Source: Castellaniella defragrans_A (GTDB lineage: Bacteria > Pseudomonadota > Gammaproteobacteria > Burkholderiales > Burkholderiaceae_B). Taken from it: a stretch of 59,210 nucleotides of DNA. Numbering within the stretch: the first letter of the stretch is position 1; every line of letters begins with the position of its first letter. Shown here in pieces: positions 1 to 10,134 of the stretch. Position numbers and translations under genes: made by a program. The stretch lies in the NCBI RefSeq assembly GCF_040394755.1, contig NZ_JBEBRQ010000014.1; one strand, 5' to 3'. The notes below the pieces were generated by a model, which worked only from the letters and a program-made list of their open reading frames with translations, made no database searches and was not told the origin of the DNA.

Positions 1-378
1 GAGGGCAACGCCGCGTCCGGCAATGGCATCATTGCAGCAGGCGAGGGCAACACCGCGTCGGGCAATCGCATCATTGCTTTGGGCGAGGGCAACACCGCGT
101 CGGGCAATCGCATCATTGCTTTGGGCGAGGGCAACACCGCGTCGGGCAATCGCATCATTGCTTTGGGTGAGGGCAACACCGCGTCGGGCAATCGCATCAT
201 TGCTTTGGGCGAGGGCAACGCCGCGTCCGGCAATGGCATCATTGCAGCAGGCGAGGGCAACACGGCGACAGGCAATGGCATCATTGCTGTAGGCGAGGAC
301 AACACGGCGACAGGTAATCGCATCATTTCTATGGGCGACGGCAACACTGCTACTGGCTCTGACATCATTTTGGCGGGT
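1..378 (+). repeat. Tandem 42-bp repeats encoding adhesin head units
   Basis: Nine consecutive 42-bp units run from base 1 to 378 (1-42, 43-84 and so on). Units 2-5 (43-210) are identical except for one third-position base (ggc/ggt at 168). Unit 6 (211-252) is identical to unit 1. Units 7-9 diverge progressively. Because 42 is a multiple of 3, gain or loss of units keeps the frame and changes the length of the head. The array probably extends left of the window. Confidence 0.95.
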
Positions 379-1368
379 GATCGCAACGTTGTTGCTGGCC
401 AAAATGTCAGTGTCATTGGTAGCGACAGTATTGCTACTGGGACTGGCGCATCTGTCAGGGGTAATAACAGCATTGCCACTGGCACTGACGCTTTGGCTAG
501 GGGTGACAACAGCATTGCCACCGGCAACGATGCGACTGCCAGCGGCAGGAATTCGATTGCCAGTGGTAATGGCGCAACGGCTTCCAGTCGTAACTCCACG
601 GCGATAGGCACCAACGCCAATGCTTCGGGTTCGAATGCCATCGCCATCGGCACGGGCGCCGTCGCCAGCGGCAATAACACCATCAGCGTGGGCAACGGCA
701 ATCAGGTGACGGGCAATAATTCCGGTGCCTTTGGCGATCCCAATGATGTGACGGGGTCCGGATCGTATGCGTTCGGCAACGACAATACGATCGAGGCCAA
801 TAACGCGTTCGTGCTGGGCAATGACGTCACGATTGCGGCGGGCCTGGACGGTTCGGTCGCCCTGGGTAGCGGCACCGTGGTGTCGGCCCCCAACGCCACT
901 GCGTCCACGACCATTGCCGGTCGCACGTACTACTTTGCCGGCAGTACGCCGGAAAGCGTGGTCAGCGTCGGGGCGGAAGGGCAGGAGAGGCAGATCACCA
1001 ATGTCGCGGCGGGCCGGATCAGCGCGGACAGTACCGATGCGATCAATGGTTCGCAGTTGTATGCGACCAACCAGTCGATCAATGCGGCCAACCAGTCGAT
1101 CAATCGCCTCAGGGACGAGGTCAAGAGCAATGACAGGCATGCCAGTGGCGGTATTGCGGCAGCCCTTGCAACGGCGGGTCTGCCGCAGGCAAACCAGCCT
1201 GGCAAGAACATGGTCAGTATCGCGGGCGGTGCCTGGCGCGGGGAGGGCGGTTACGCCGTCGGTGTATCGCGCATGACCCAGAACGGCAAGTGGATCCTGA
1301 AGGCTGCCGGCAGCGGTTCTGGAAGGGGGGATTTCGGCGGCACTGTTGGTGTCGGGTATCAATGGTAA
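1..1368 (+). CDS. Trimeric autotransporter adhesin (YadA family), 3' part; 5' end outside window
   Basis: The reading frame is open from base 1 and gives 455 residues of a longer surface adhesin. Residues 1 to about 300 are YadA-type head repeats in 14-residue units of the form GEGNTASGNRIIAL, which degenerate toward the C-terminus (for example SGSNAIAIGTGAVA). A neck/stalk segment with ADSTDAINGSQLYATN and two NQSIN units follows at about 341-378. The last ~75 residues are the outer-membrane anchor, ending GVGYQW, an aromatic C-terminus as expected of a trimeric beta-barrel. Such proteins trimerise, insert a 12-strand barrel and display the head for adhesion. An ATG lies at 79, but it sits inside the repeat array and is not the start. 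A lipoprotein gene follows 158 bases downstream and may be functionally coupled. Confidence 0.93.
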   Translation, partial: EGNAASGNGIIAAGEGNTASGNRIIALGEGNTASGNRIIALGEGNTASGNRIIALGEGNTASGNRIIALGEGNAASGNGIIAAGEGNTATGNGIIAVGEDNTATGNRIISMGDGNTATGSDIILAGDRNVVAGQNVSVIGSDSIATGTGASVRGNNSIATGTDALARGDNSIATGNDATASGRNSIASGNGATASSRNSTAIGTNANASGSNAIAIGTGAVASGNNTISVGNGNQVTGNNSGAFGDPNDVTGSGSYAFGNDNTIEANNAFVLGNDVTIAAGLDGSVALGSGTVVSAPNATASTTIAGRTYYFAGSTPESVVSVGAEGQERQITNVAAGRISADSTDAINGSQLYATNQSINAANQSINRLRDEVKSNDRHASGGIAAALATAGLPQANQPGKNMVSIAGGAWRGEGGYAVGVSRMTQNGKWILKAAGSGSGRGDFGGTVGVGYQW

Positions 1369-1526
1369 CGCCCCCATGCTTCCGGAATCCGCCTCTGTGC
1401 AAATCGGGCGAATTTTAGAAAGCATGGGATAAACCCTGGAAATCCGGCAACGGTGGGCCTGGAATGCCATTCGAACGGTATGCAAGGTTTGCCGTTGCCA
1501 AATTTTCCCTTCAATAGGAATGAGCG

Positions 1527-2072
1527 ATGCAATCGATCAAGCGTATGAACAAGATGTTTCCGGCCGTCCTGGCGCTGGTGTTTCTGGCGGGCTGCCAGCA
1601 GTTGACGCAAAAAAAGCAAACGGCGAACGCCCATGATGCGCCGGCCAGGCCAACAGCGGTTGCCGGCCAGAAGCAGGCGGCTGCCTCTCGGGAATTGATC
1701 AGCGTGGATTTCCGTCTGGCGCAGGAGCAACGAGACAATGGCTTGGAGCAACTGAAGTTCAAGGATGGGTCTGCGGTCTGGTACCTGCCTGATCCGGTTT
1801 TGACCAGGGTGGATTTGTCCACGGCCGAGCCGCGTCGCGCCCAAAACGGTCGTGTCTTCGTGCGATTTACCTTCACGCCGGCAGGCGCCCAGAAACTGGC
1901 TTCTATCACCGAGCGATTCCCTGGGAAATTCCTCGTTCTGACCTTGGGTAATTCATTGCAGTCGGTCTATCGGATTCAGGCGCCGATCGCCAATGGCGTG
2001 CTCGATATCGGCTTTGGAACCGCCGAGGAGGCTACCGCTGTCGTCAACCGGATTGCTGGCCAGCCGTCTTGA
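1527..2072 (+). CDS. Lipoprotein with a SecD P1-head-like domain
   Basis: 181 residues. The N-terminus is a lipoprotein signal: basic start, hydrophobic core, lipobox LAGC with the lipidated Cys at 23, followed by a Gln/Lys/Ala-rich linker to about residue 55. Residues ~83-175 read like the head subdomain of the SecD periplasmic P1 region: a WYLPDPVLT segment, then VRFTFTPAGAQKLASITE, a GKFLVLTLGN strand and a final GTAEEATAVVNRI helix. SecD itself has membrane helices; this protein has none beyond the signal. The start has AGGAA about nine bases upstream; a second Met at residue 7 is an alternative. It lies directly behind the trimeric autotransporter, where small accessory lipoproteins (SadB-like in function) occur in other bacteria. 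A role in adhesin export is inference; the domain resemblance is from my own reading. Confidence 0.72.
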   Translation: MQSIKRMNKMFPAVLALVFLAGCQQLTQKKQTANAHDAPARPTAVAGQKQAAASRELISVDFRLAQEQRDNGLEQLKFKDGSAVWYLPDPVLTRVDLSTAEPRRAQNGRVFVRFTFTPAGAQKLASITERFPGKFLVLTLGNSLQSVYRIQAPIANGVLDIGFGTAEEATAVVNRIAGQPS

Positions 2073-2172
2073 TCGCGGCTTGCTGGCCAGCCGGTCGCGA
2101 CGCAAGAATCAACATTCCATGCGTTTGTTCTGGCCGTTGCACTTGCTTGCCGGATGATTTCCCCCGGATTTA

Positions 2173-2181
2173 TGCTAGAAT
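2173..2181 (+). promoter_or_regulatory. Extended -10 promoter for rpsU
   Basis: The sequence TGCTAGAAT (TGn plus TAGAAT, five of six matches to TATAAT) lies about 50 bases before rpsU. No well-spaced -35 is visible, which is acceptable for an extended -10 element. It would drive rpsU-dnaG and possibly rpoD. Confidence 0.5.
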
Positions 2182-2232
2182 TTCGTGTTATCTCAAACCG
2201 TTTCCAACACATCAAAGGGCTCAAGGAATTAC

Positions 2233-2445
2233 ATGCCTATTGTTCGCCTCAAAGAAAACGAGCCTTTCGAGGCCGCACTGCGGCGCTTTAAGCGCACCAT
2301 CGAAAAGACCGGTCTTTTGACCGAACTGCGTTCGCGCGAGTTCTACGAAAAACCCACCGCCGAGCGCAAGCGCAAGCGCGCCGCCGCGGTCAAGCGCCAC
2401 TACAAGCGCATCCGTAGCCAGCAACTGCCGCCGCGCCTCTATTGA
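2233..2445 (+). CDS. rpsU: 30S ribosomal protein bS21
   Basis: 70 residues, the usual bS21 length, starting MPIVRLKENEPFEAALRR and ending in a highly basic tail. bS21 is a small-subunit protein needed for initiation on native mRNAs. ATG 2233 was chosen over the upstream ATG at 2185 because AAGGA sits six bases before it and the family begins MPxVRxKExE. It is the first gene of the macromolecular synthesis operon, and its TGA overlaps the dnaG start codon by two bases. Confidence 0.97.
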   Translation: MPIVRLKENEPFEAALRRFKRTIEKTGLLTELRSREFYEKPTAERKRKRAAAVKRHYKRIRSQQLPPRLY

Positions 2446-4343
2446 TTCCTGAGTCTTTCGTTCAGGAACTGCTGGCGCGTGTCGATATCGCCGACGTCGT
2501 CGGTCGATATGTGCAGCTACGCAAGGGGGGCGCAAACCTGCTGGGTTTGTGCCCTTTTCACAACGAAAAGACGCCTTCCTTCACGGTCAGCCCCACCAAG
2601 CAGTTCTATCACTGCTTCGGTTGCGGCGCGCATGGCAGCGCTATCCGTTTCCTGACCGAGCATACCGGCGTATCTTTCCCCGAAGCTGTTCGCTCCCTGG
2701 CCGCGAGCGTGGGCATGACCGTGCCCGAGGAACCCCGCAGCCCCCGCCAGCGGGAGGCCGACCGCCAGCGGCGCCAGGAGGTTTCGCGCCAGCAGCAGAT
2801 CCTCGATCAGGCCCAGGCGCACTATCGGCATGCCCTCAAGGACGCGCCCGAGGCCATCGCGTATCTCAAGCGCCGGGGACTCAGCGGCGAGATTGCGGCC
2901 CATTTCGGCCTGGGCTGGGCGAGCCGGGATCGCCGGGGATTGGCCACTGTTTTCGAACACTACGAGGACCCGGCCCTGCTCGAATCCGGCCTGGTGATCG
3001 AGTCTGAGGACGGACGTCGGCACGACCGCTTTCGCGCCCGCGTGATGTTTCCCATCCGCAATACGCGTGGCGCCATCGTGGGCTTTGGCGGCCGCCTGAT
3101 CGAGGCCGGCGAGCCCAAATACCTGAACTCCCCCGAAACCAGCCTGTTTTCCAAGGGCAACGAGCTCTACGGTCTGCACGAGGCGCGCGCGGGCATCCAC
3201 GCCGAGGGCTATGTCCTCGTGGTCGAGGGTTATATGGACGTGGTCGCGCTGGCGCAGCATGGCCTGCGCAACGCGGTCGCCACGCTGGGAACCTCCACCA
3301 CGCCCAATCATTTGCAGAAGCTGCGGCGCGCGAGCGACCGGATCATTTTCGGCTTCGACGGTGATGCGGCCGGGCGCAAGGCGGCGTGGCGGGCGCTGAA
3401 TGCCTGCCTGCCCTGGGTGGCCGAGGATGTGGCGATCCGTTTTCTGTTCCTGCCCGAAGGCCAGGACCCCGATTCCTATGTCAGGACCTACGGGGTCGAG
3501 GCTTTCCGCGCGGCCATCGAGGACGCCATTCCCCTGTCGCGCTTCATGCTGGACGAGCTCGCGCTGCGCCACGACCTGAATGAGGCCGAGGGGCGGGCGG
3601 CGTGCATGCACGAGGCGCGCCCGCTGTTCGCGCAGATGCCCGAGGGCGGGTTCCGCCTGCAAATGGAGCGCGAGCTGGCCGCTCAGGTGCGCCTGACGCC
3701 CGAGGAACTCGCCCGGGATTTTTCCGAGGCGCGCCGCGCCGCGCTCGAGCGGGCCGGTGGCCCGGGCGGGGGGGGCGATGCGCGTTCCTCGCGTGCCAAG
3801 GTTTCCGGCGCGGCGCAGGAACCAGCGCCGTTCGGATTTGCGTCGCCGCCAGAGGAGGGCCGGGGTGCGGTCGACGTCATGCCGTCCCGGACGCCATCGC
3901 GCCCCCGGGCGGGGCGGCGCGGTTCGCGCATGGTGACGCCGATGGCGCGCCGTTTGCTGCGCCTGCTGCTCGCGCATCCCGAGCTTGTCGCCGAGTTGGG
4001 CGACCAGCAGCTTGAACTTTTGGCGCGCAGTCCCCATTTGATTCTCGTGCGCGATCTGATCGAGCTGGCGAGTACGCTGGGCGCCGCTCATGCGGGTGCG
4101 TTGATCGAGGCGGCCGATCCCGAGTCGGACCTCGCGCAGGCCATGCTCGATCTTTCCGGCGAGGTTCTCGCCCAGGACCTGCCCGATCCGCAGGCCGAGT
4201 GGAACGATGCGCTGCGCCAGATCGAGTTACAGGCGGTGCAGGATCAGTGCCAGCAGCTCATCGCGGGCGGCCTGCGTTCCGAGGAGGAACAGCGCCGCTA
4301 TCAGGCCCTGTCACGCCGTCTGGCCAGGCTCAAGGCGGGGTGA
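2442..4343 (+). CDS. dnaG: DNA primase
   Basis: 633 residues, normal for betaproteobacterial DnaG. It synthesises RNA primers at the replication fork together with DnaB helicase. An N-terminal CHC2 zinc finger is complete (C37-x2-H40-x17-C58-x2-C61). The catalytic core and TOPRIM domain follow, with the VEGYMDVVAL segment and the acidic GFDGDAAGRKAA motif. A Pro/Gly/Arg-rich linker (about 450-500) precedes the C-terminal DnaB-interacting domain. The start is TTG at 2442, overlapping the rpsU stop; it gives the family N-terminus (M/L)IPESFVQELL, so the overlap probably couples translation of the two genes. Confidence 0.97.
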   Translation: MIPESFVQELLARVDIADVVGRYVQLRKGGANLLGLCPFHNEKTPSFTVSPTKQFYHCFGCGAHGSAIRFLTEHTGVSFPEAVRSLAASVGMTVPEEPRSPRQREADRQRRQEVSRQQQILDQAQAHYRHALKDAPEAIAYLKRRGLSGEIAAHFGLGWASRDRRGLATVFEHYEDPALLESGLVIESEDGRRHDRFRARVMFPIRNTRGAIVGFGGRLIEAGEPKYLNSPETSLFSKGNELYGLHEARAGIHAEGYVLVVEGYMDVVALAQHGLRNAVATLGTSTTPNHLQKLRRASDRIIFGFDGDAAGRKAAWRALNACLPWVAEDVAIRFLFLPEGQDPDSYVRTYGVEAFRAAIEDAIPLSRFMLDELALRHDLNEAEGRAACMHEARPLFAQMPEGGFRLQMERELAAQVRLTPEELARDFSEARRAALERAGGPGGGGDARSSRAKVSGAAQEPAPFGFASPPEEGRGAVDVMPSRTPSRPRAGRRGSRMVTPMARRLLRLLLAHPELVAELGDQQLELLARSPHLILVRDLIELASTLGAAHAGALIEAADPESDLAQAMLDLSGEVLAQDLPDPQAEWNDALRQIELQAVQDQCQQLIAGGLRSEEEQRRYQALSRRLARLKAG

Positions 4344-4562
4344 GGATGAATCTTCTGGGCAAGTAAAGTAAAATGCAGAGTTTTCAATGAGTAATGTGCG
4401 GATTTCGCGCCAGGCATTGCCGCCGTTTGGGCGGGGATGTGGTTGCGCGGACCTTGCGCCATTGCGTCTCAAGTATGTCGGGCCCGGCATGCAGGCCCCG
4501 GCCGCAGCAGCCGGGCCGGGCGCGGTTGTCGCGCCCTTGCAAGCATCTATGGAAAGGTACTC

Positions 4563-6770
<2,208 letters not shown>

Positions 6771-6795
6771 TCCCGGGCTTGCCGGGGACGCATGG

Positions 6796-6823
6796 AAAAA
6801 GGCCGCTTTGCAGCGGCCTTTTT
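6796..6823 (+). terminator. Intrinsic terminator after rpoD
   Basis: A perfect 12-bp stem (AAAAAGGCCGCT / AGCGGCCTTTTT) with a TTGC loop, running into a T-rich tail. It ends the rpsU-dnaG-rpoD transcription unit and works symmetrically. Confidence 0.92.
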
Positions 6824-6973
6824 CTTTGTGCGCGAAAGCTTGCGTATGCCGGCCTCGCGTGCTTTTCAGCATCACGCGAAACATTTGCCATGCCTGTTGC
6901 GGTGTATAAATAAGGGATGGCCCCCTCGTTGCCATTGGGGCAGCCAGGCCGGCAATTCAAAGAGGAGACAGAA

Positions 6974-8500
6974 ATGGACATGAGTGATCTGAAGCGCTTC
7001 GGTATCGATGTCGGTTTTCCCTACAAAAAGCACTACGAAAACTATATCGGCGGGCGCTGGGTGGCGCCGGCGGGCGGCAATTATTTCGATAACGTATCGC
7101 CAATCACGGGGCAGGCATTCTGCGAGGTGCCGCGCTCGGATGCCGCCGACATAGAGGCGGCGCTGGATGCGGCGCATGCCGCCCGCAAGGGTTGGGGCGA
7201 AACATCCGTGGCCGAGCGCTCGGGTGTGCTGCTGCGCATCGCCGACCGCATGGAGCAAAATCTGCGCTTGTTGGCGGTGGCCGAAACCATAGACAACGGC
7301 AAGCCGCTGCGCGAAACGATGGCTGCCGACCTGCCGCTGGCGATCGACCATCTGCGCTATTTCGCCGGGTGCCTTCGCGCCCAGGAAGGCGGCATCTCAG
7401 AGATCGACAAGACGACGGTGGCCTATCATTTCCACGAGCCCCTGGGGGTGGTCGGCCAGATCATTCCGTGGAATTTCCCGCTGCTGATGGCGGCATGGAA
7501 ACTCGGCCCTGCGCTGGCCGCAGGCAATTGCGTGGTCCTCAAGCCGGCCGAGCAGACCCCAGCCTCGATCCTGGTCCTGATGGAGCTCATCGGCGATCTG
7601 CTGCCCCCGGGCGTGCTCAATATCGTCAACGGCTACGGCAAAGAGGCCGGCAACGCGCTGGCCTCGAGCAAGCGCATCGCCAAGATCGCGTTCACCGGCT
7701 CGACGCCGACGGGCCGGCACATCCTGCACGCCGCCGCCGAGAACCTGATTCCCAGCACGGTCGAGCTGGGTGGCAAGAGCCCCAATATCTTTTTCGCCGA
7801 TGTGATGGATCAGGAGGACGCGTTCTTCGACAAGGCGCTCGAGGGACTGAGCATGTTTGCCCTGAACCAGGGTGAGGTGTGCACGTGCCCGTCGCGGATA
7901 TTGATCCAGGAGTCGGTCTACGAGCGTTTCATTGAGCGCGCCGTCAAGCGCATCGAGGGGATCAAGACCGGCCATCCGCTCGATGCCGGCACCATGGTCG
8001 GCGCCCAGGTTTCGCAGCTCCAGCTCGACAAGATCCTCGGCTATATCGACATCGGCCGCGAGGAGGGCGCGCGCTGCCTGACGGGCGGGGTGCGCAATGT
8101 CCCGGAGCAGGGTCTGGACGATGGCTTCTACGTCAAGCCGACGCTCTTGTTCGGCAAGAACGACATGCGCGTGTTTCAGGAGGAGATCTTCGGGCCGGTG
8201 GCCTCGGTGATGACCTTCAAGGACGAGGACGAGGCGGTGGCGCTGGCCAATGACACGTTCTTCGGCCTGGGGGCCGGGGTCTGGACGCGCGATGGATCGC
8301 GCGCCTATCGGATGGGCCGCGCGATCCAGGCCGGCCGGGTCTGGACCAACTGCTATCACCTGTACCCGGCGCATGCGGCCTTTGGCGGCTACAAGCAATC
8401 CGGCATCGGCCGCGAGACCCACAAGATGGCGCTGAACGCTTACCAGCAGACCAAGTGCATGCTGGTGAGCTACAGCCCGGATGCGCTCGGGTTTTTCTAG
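6974..8500 (+). CDS. NAD-dependent aldehyde dehydrogenase, AldB/ExaC/AcoD type
   Basis: 508 residues, a full-length class of the ALDH superfamily. It oxidises aldehydes such as acetaldehyde to acids with NAD(P)+. The Rossmann-type coenzyme region includes IPWNFPLLMAAWKLGPALAAG; the general base is E264 in ELGGKSP and the nucleophile is C303 in NQGEVCTCPSR, a signature shared with E. coli AldB and acetaldehyde dehydrogenase II (AcoD). ATG 6974 has AGGAGA about eight bases upstream. It stands alone behind the rpoD terminator. An AcoD-like role would link it to the acetoin operon at 39-46 kb, since acetoin cleavage yields acetaldehyde, but that is inference. Its stop lies two bases from the convergent dctA stop. 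Confidence 0.88.
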   Translation: MDMSDLKRFGIDVGFPYKKHYENYIGGRWVAPAGGNYFDNVSPITGQAFCEVPRSDAADIEAALDAAHAARKGWGETSVAERSGVLLRIADRMEQNLRLLAVAETIDNGKPLRETMAADLPLAIDHLRYFAGCLRAQEGGISEIDKTTVAYHFHEPLGVVGQIIPWNFPLLMAAWKLGPALAAGNCVVLKPAEQTPASILVLMELIGDLLPPGVLNIVNGYGKEAGNALASSKRIAKIAFTGSTPTGRHILHAAAENLIPSTVELGGKSPNIFFADVMDQEDAFFDKALEGLSMFALNQGEVCTCPSRILIQESVYERFIERAVKRIEGIKTGHPLDAGTMVGAQVSQLQLDKILGYIDIGREEGARCLTGGVRNVPEQGLDDGFYVKPTLLFGKNDMRVFQEEIFGPVASVMTFKDEDEAVALANDTFFGLGAGVWTRDGSRAYRMGRAIQAGRVWTNCYHLYPAHAAFGGYKQSGIGRETHKMALNAYQQTKCMLVSYSPDALGFF

Positions 8501-8502
8501 GC

Positions 8503-9870
8503 TCAGGCGGCCCGGGCCTGCGTTTCGACGCTGACGAGGCCGACCGGTTGGGCGGGGGGGGCCTCCGCGTCGTCCAGCGGCATCTCGCCGGCGGACAGGG
8601 CCGCATCCAGGCGGCTCTTGTCCAGTTCGCCTTCCCAGCGGGCCACGACCACGGTAGCGGTGGCATTGCCCACCAGGTTGGTCAGCGCGCGGCATTCCGA
8701 CATGAAGCGGTCCACGCCCAGGATCAGGGCCATGCCGGCCACCGGTACCGAGGGGATCACCGACAGCGTGGCGGCCAGTGTGATGAAACCGGCGCCGGTG
8801 ACGCCGGCCGCGCCCTTGGAACTGAGCATGGCCACCAGCAACAGCAGGATCTGGTCGCCCAGGCTCAAGGGGATGTCGCAGGCCTGCGCGATGAACAGGG
8901 CGGCCATGGTCATGTAGATATTGGTGCCGTCCAGGTTGAAGGAATAGCCTGTCGGGACCACCAGGCCCACCACCGATTTCGAGCAGCCGGCGCGTTCCAT
9001 TTTTTGCATCAGGGTCGGCAGGGCGGCTTCCGAGGAACTCGTGCCCAGCACCAGCAGCAGCTCCTCGCGGATGTAGCGTACCAGCTTCAGGATCGAGAAG
9101 CCGTTGTAGCGGGCCACTGCTCCCAGGATGAACACCACGAACAGCACGGCCGTGACATAGAATGTGCCGACCAGCAGCGCCAGGTTCAGCACTGATCCGA
9201 TACCGTACTTGCCGATGGTGAAGGCCATGGCGCCAAAGGCGCCGATCGGCGCGGCTTTCATCAGGATTTCCACGATCTTGAAGACCGGGCTCGCCAGGGC
9301 GGTGATCAGGTCGAGCACGGGCTTGGCGCGTTCGCCGATGATGGCCAGGGCGATGCCGAACAGCACGGCGATGAACAGGACCTGGAGAATATCGCCGCTG
9401 ACGAAAGGGCTGAACATCGTGGCCGGGATGATGTTCATCAGGAAACCGCTGATGGTCGAATCATGCGCCTTGGCGACGTAGGTGGCCACGGCGCCCTGGT
9501 CCAGGGACGCGGGGTCGATGTGCATGCCGGCCCCGGGCTGCACGATATGGCTGACGATCATGCCGATGATCAGGGCCAGGGTCGAGAAGGTCAGAAAATA
9601 CAGCATGGCCTTGCCGGTGACGCGGCCGACTTTTTTCAGGTCGCTCATGGCGGCGATGCCGCTGGTGACGGTCAGGAAGATCACCGGGGTGATGATCATC
9701 TTCACGAGTTTGATGAAACCGTCGCCCAGGGGCTTCATGGCTTCGCCCAATTGGGGCGCATAGTGTCCAAGCAGAATGCCGACGGCGATGGCGAACAAGA
9801 CCTGGATGTAGAGGATCCGGTAGAACGGGAGCTTGCGCGCGGGAGCGGCTTGGGTCGGAATGTCGATCAT
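8503..9870 (-). CDS. dctA: C4-dicarboxylate/H+ (Na+) symporter DctA
   Basis: 455 residues, the usual size for the DAACS family of inner-membrane symporters that import succinate, fumarate and malate. About eight hydrophobic segments plus two re-entrant regions are visible. Family motifs include GTSSSEAALP and PTGYSFNLDGTNIYM, with GVDRFMSECRALTNLVGN near the end. ATG at 9870 (MIDIPTQ) has GGAGA eight bases upstream, which is better than the ATG 27 bases earlier. The gene diverges from dctB-dctD and has a matching sigma-54 promoter with upstream palindromes, so induction by dicarboxylates through DctB/DctD is strongly suggested. Confidence 0.96.
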   Translation of the reverse strand: MIDIPTQAAPARKLPFYRILYIQVLFAIAVGILLGHYAPQLGEAMKPLGDGFIKLVKMIITPVIFLTVTSGIAAMSDLKKVGRVTGKAMLYFLTFSTLALIIGMIVSHIVQPGAGMHIDPASLDQGAVATYVAKAHDSTISGFLMNIIPATMFSPFVSGDILQVLFIAVLFGIALAIIGERAKPVLDLITALASPVFKIVEILMKAAPIGAFGAMAFTIGKYGIGSVLNLALLVGTFYVTAVLFVVFILGAVARYNGFSILKLVRYIREELLLVLGTSSSEAALPTLMQKMERAGCSKSVVGLVVPTGYSFNLDGTNIYMTMAALFIAQACDIPLSLGDQILLLLVAMLSSKGAAGVTGAGFITLAATLSVIPSVPVAGMALILGVDRFMSECRALTNLVGNATATVVVARWEGELDKSRLDAALSAGEMPLDDAEAPPAQPVGLVSVETQARAA

Positions 9871-9978
9871 GGTCTGTGTCTCCAGACAAGGCCGCACGGG
9901 ACGAGTCCTCCTCGTCGATCACGGCATTTTTTTCAAGGGAGAGCGGTGCCTGTCGCCAGGACCGCTGGGGAACATAAA

Positions 9979-9993
9979 GCAATCTCCGTGCCA
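9979..9993 (-). promoter_or_regulatory. Sigma-54 (-24/-12) promoter of dctA
   Basis: On the reverse strand the sequence is TGGCAC-GGAGA-TTGC, a full match to the -24/-12 consensus with the invariant GG and GC correctly spaced. Transcription would start near 9967, giving an untranslated leader of about 97 bases before dctA. dctA is a classic RpoN/DctD target. Confidence 0.85.
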
Positions 9994-10090
9994 TGTAGCA
10001 ATGGTTTGGATGGATTTTCATATTCATTTGATTCAAAAGAAGTTTTGCTCTTGTTGAGCGGGATTTCATGCCGATTTTGGCAATGGGGTG

Positions 10091-10132
10091 GCGAAATTCC
10101 GCACACCGCCAAGTAAAATGTCCGGAATTCCG
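10091..10132. promoter_or_regulatory. Two palindromic upstream activating sites (DctD-like)
   Basis: GCGAAATTCCGC (10091-10102) is a near palindrome with the core GCGrAATTyCGC, and CGGAATTCCG (10123-10132) is a perfect 10-bp palindrome. The two centres are 31 bp apart, three helical turns, and lie about 100-135 bp upstream of the dctA -24 element. That is the geometry of an enhancer for a sigma-54 activator. The second site ends two bases before the dctB start, so DctD binding could also affect dctBD. A weaker relative, GCGGGATTTCAT, is at 10058-10069. Confidence 0.65.
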
Positions 10133-10134
10133 CC

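Noticed and set aside
23..292. Second open frame across the adhesin repeats, encoding ARATPRRAIASLLW units
   Set aside because: Out-of-frame reading of the 42-bp repeats; no ribosome binding site and Arg/Ala composition of a shadow.
1..378. Possible CRISPR array
   Set aside because: The 42-bp units are contiguous, coding and without spacers; they are adhesin head repeats.
2517..4091. Reverse-strand open frame (524 codons) across dnaG
   Set aside because: Shadow of dnaG third-position GC; no domain recognisable.
6885..6910. Promoter upstream of the aldehyde dehydrogenase (TTGCCA and TATAAA), also considered as sigma-54
   Set aside because: The spacing is only 14 bases for sigma-70, and the GG of the -24 element is missing; left unassigned.
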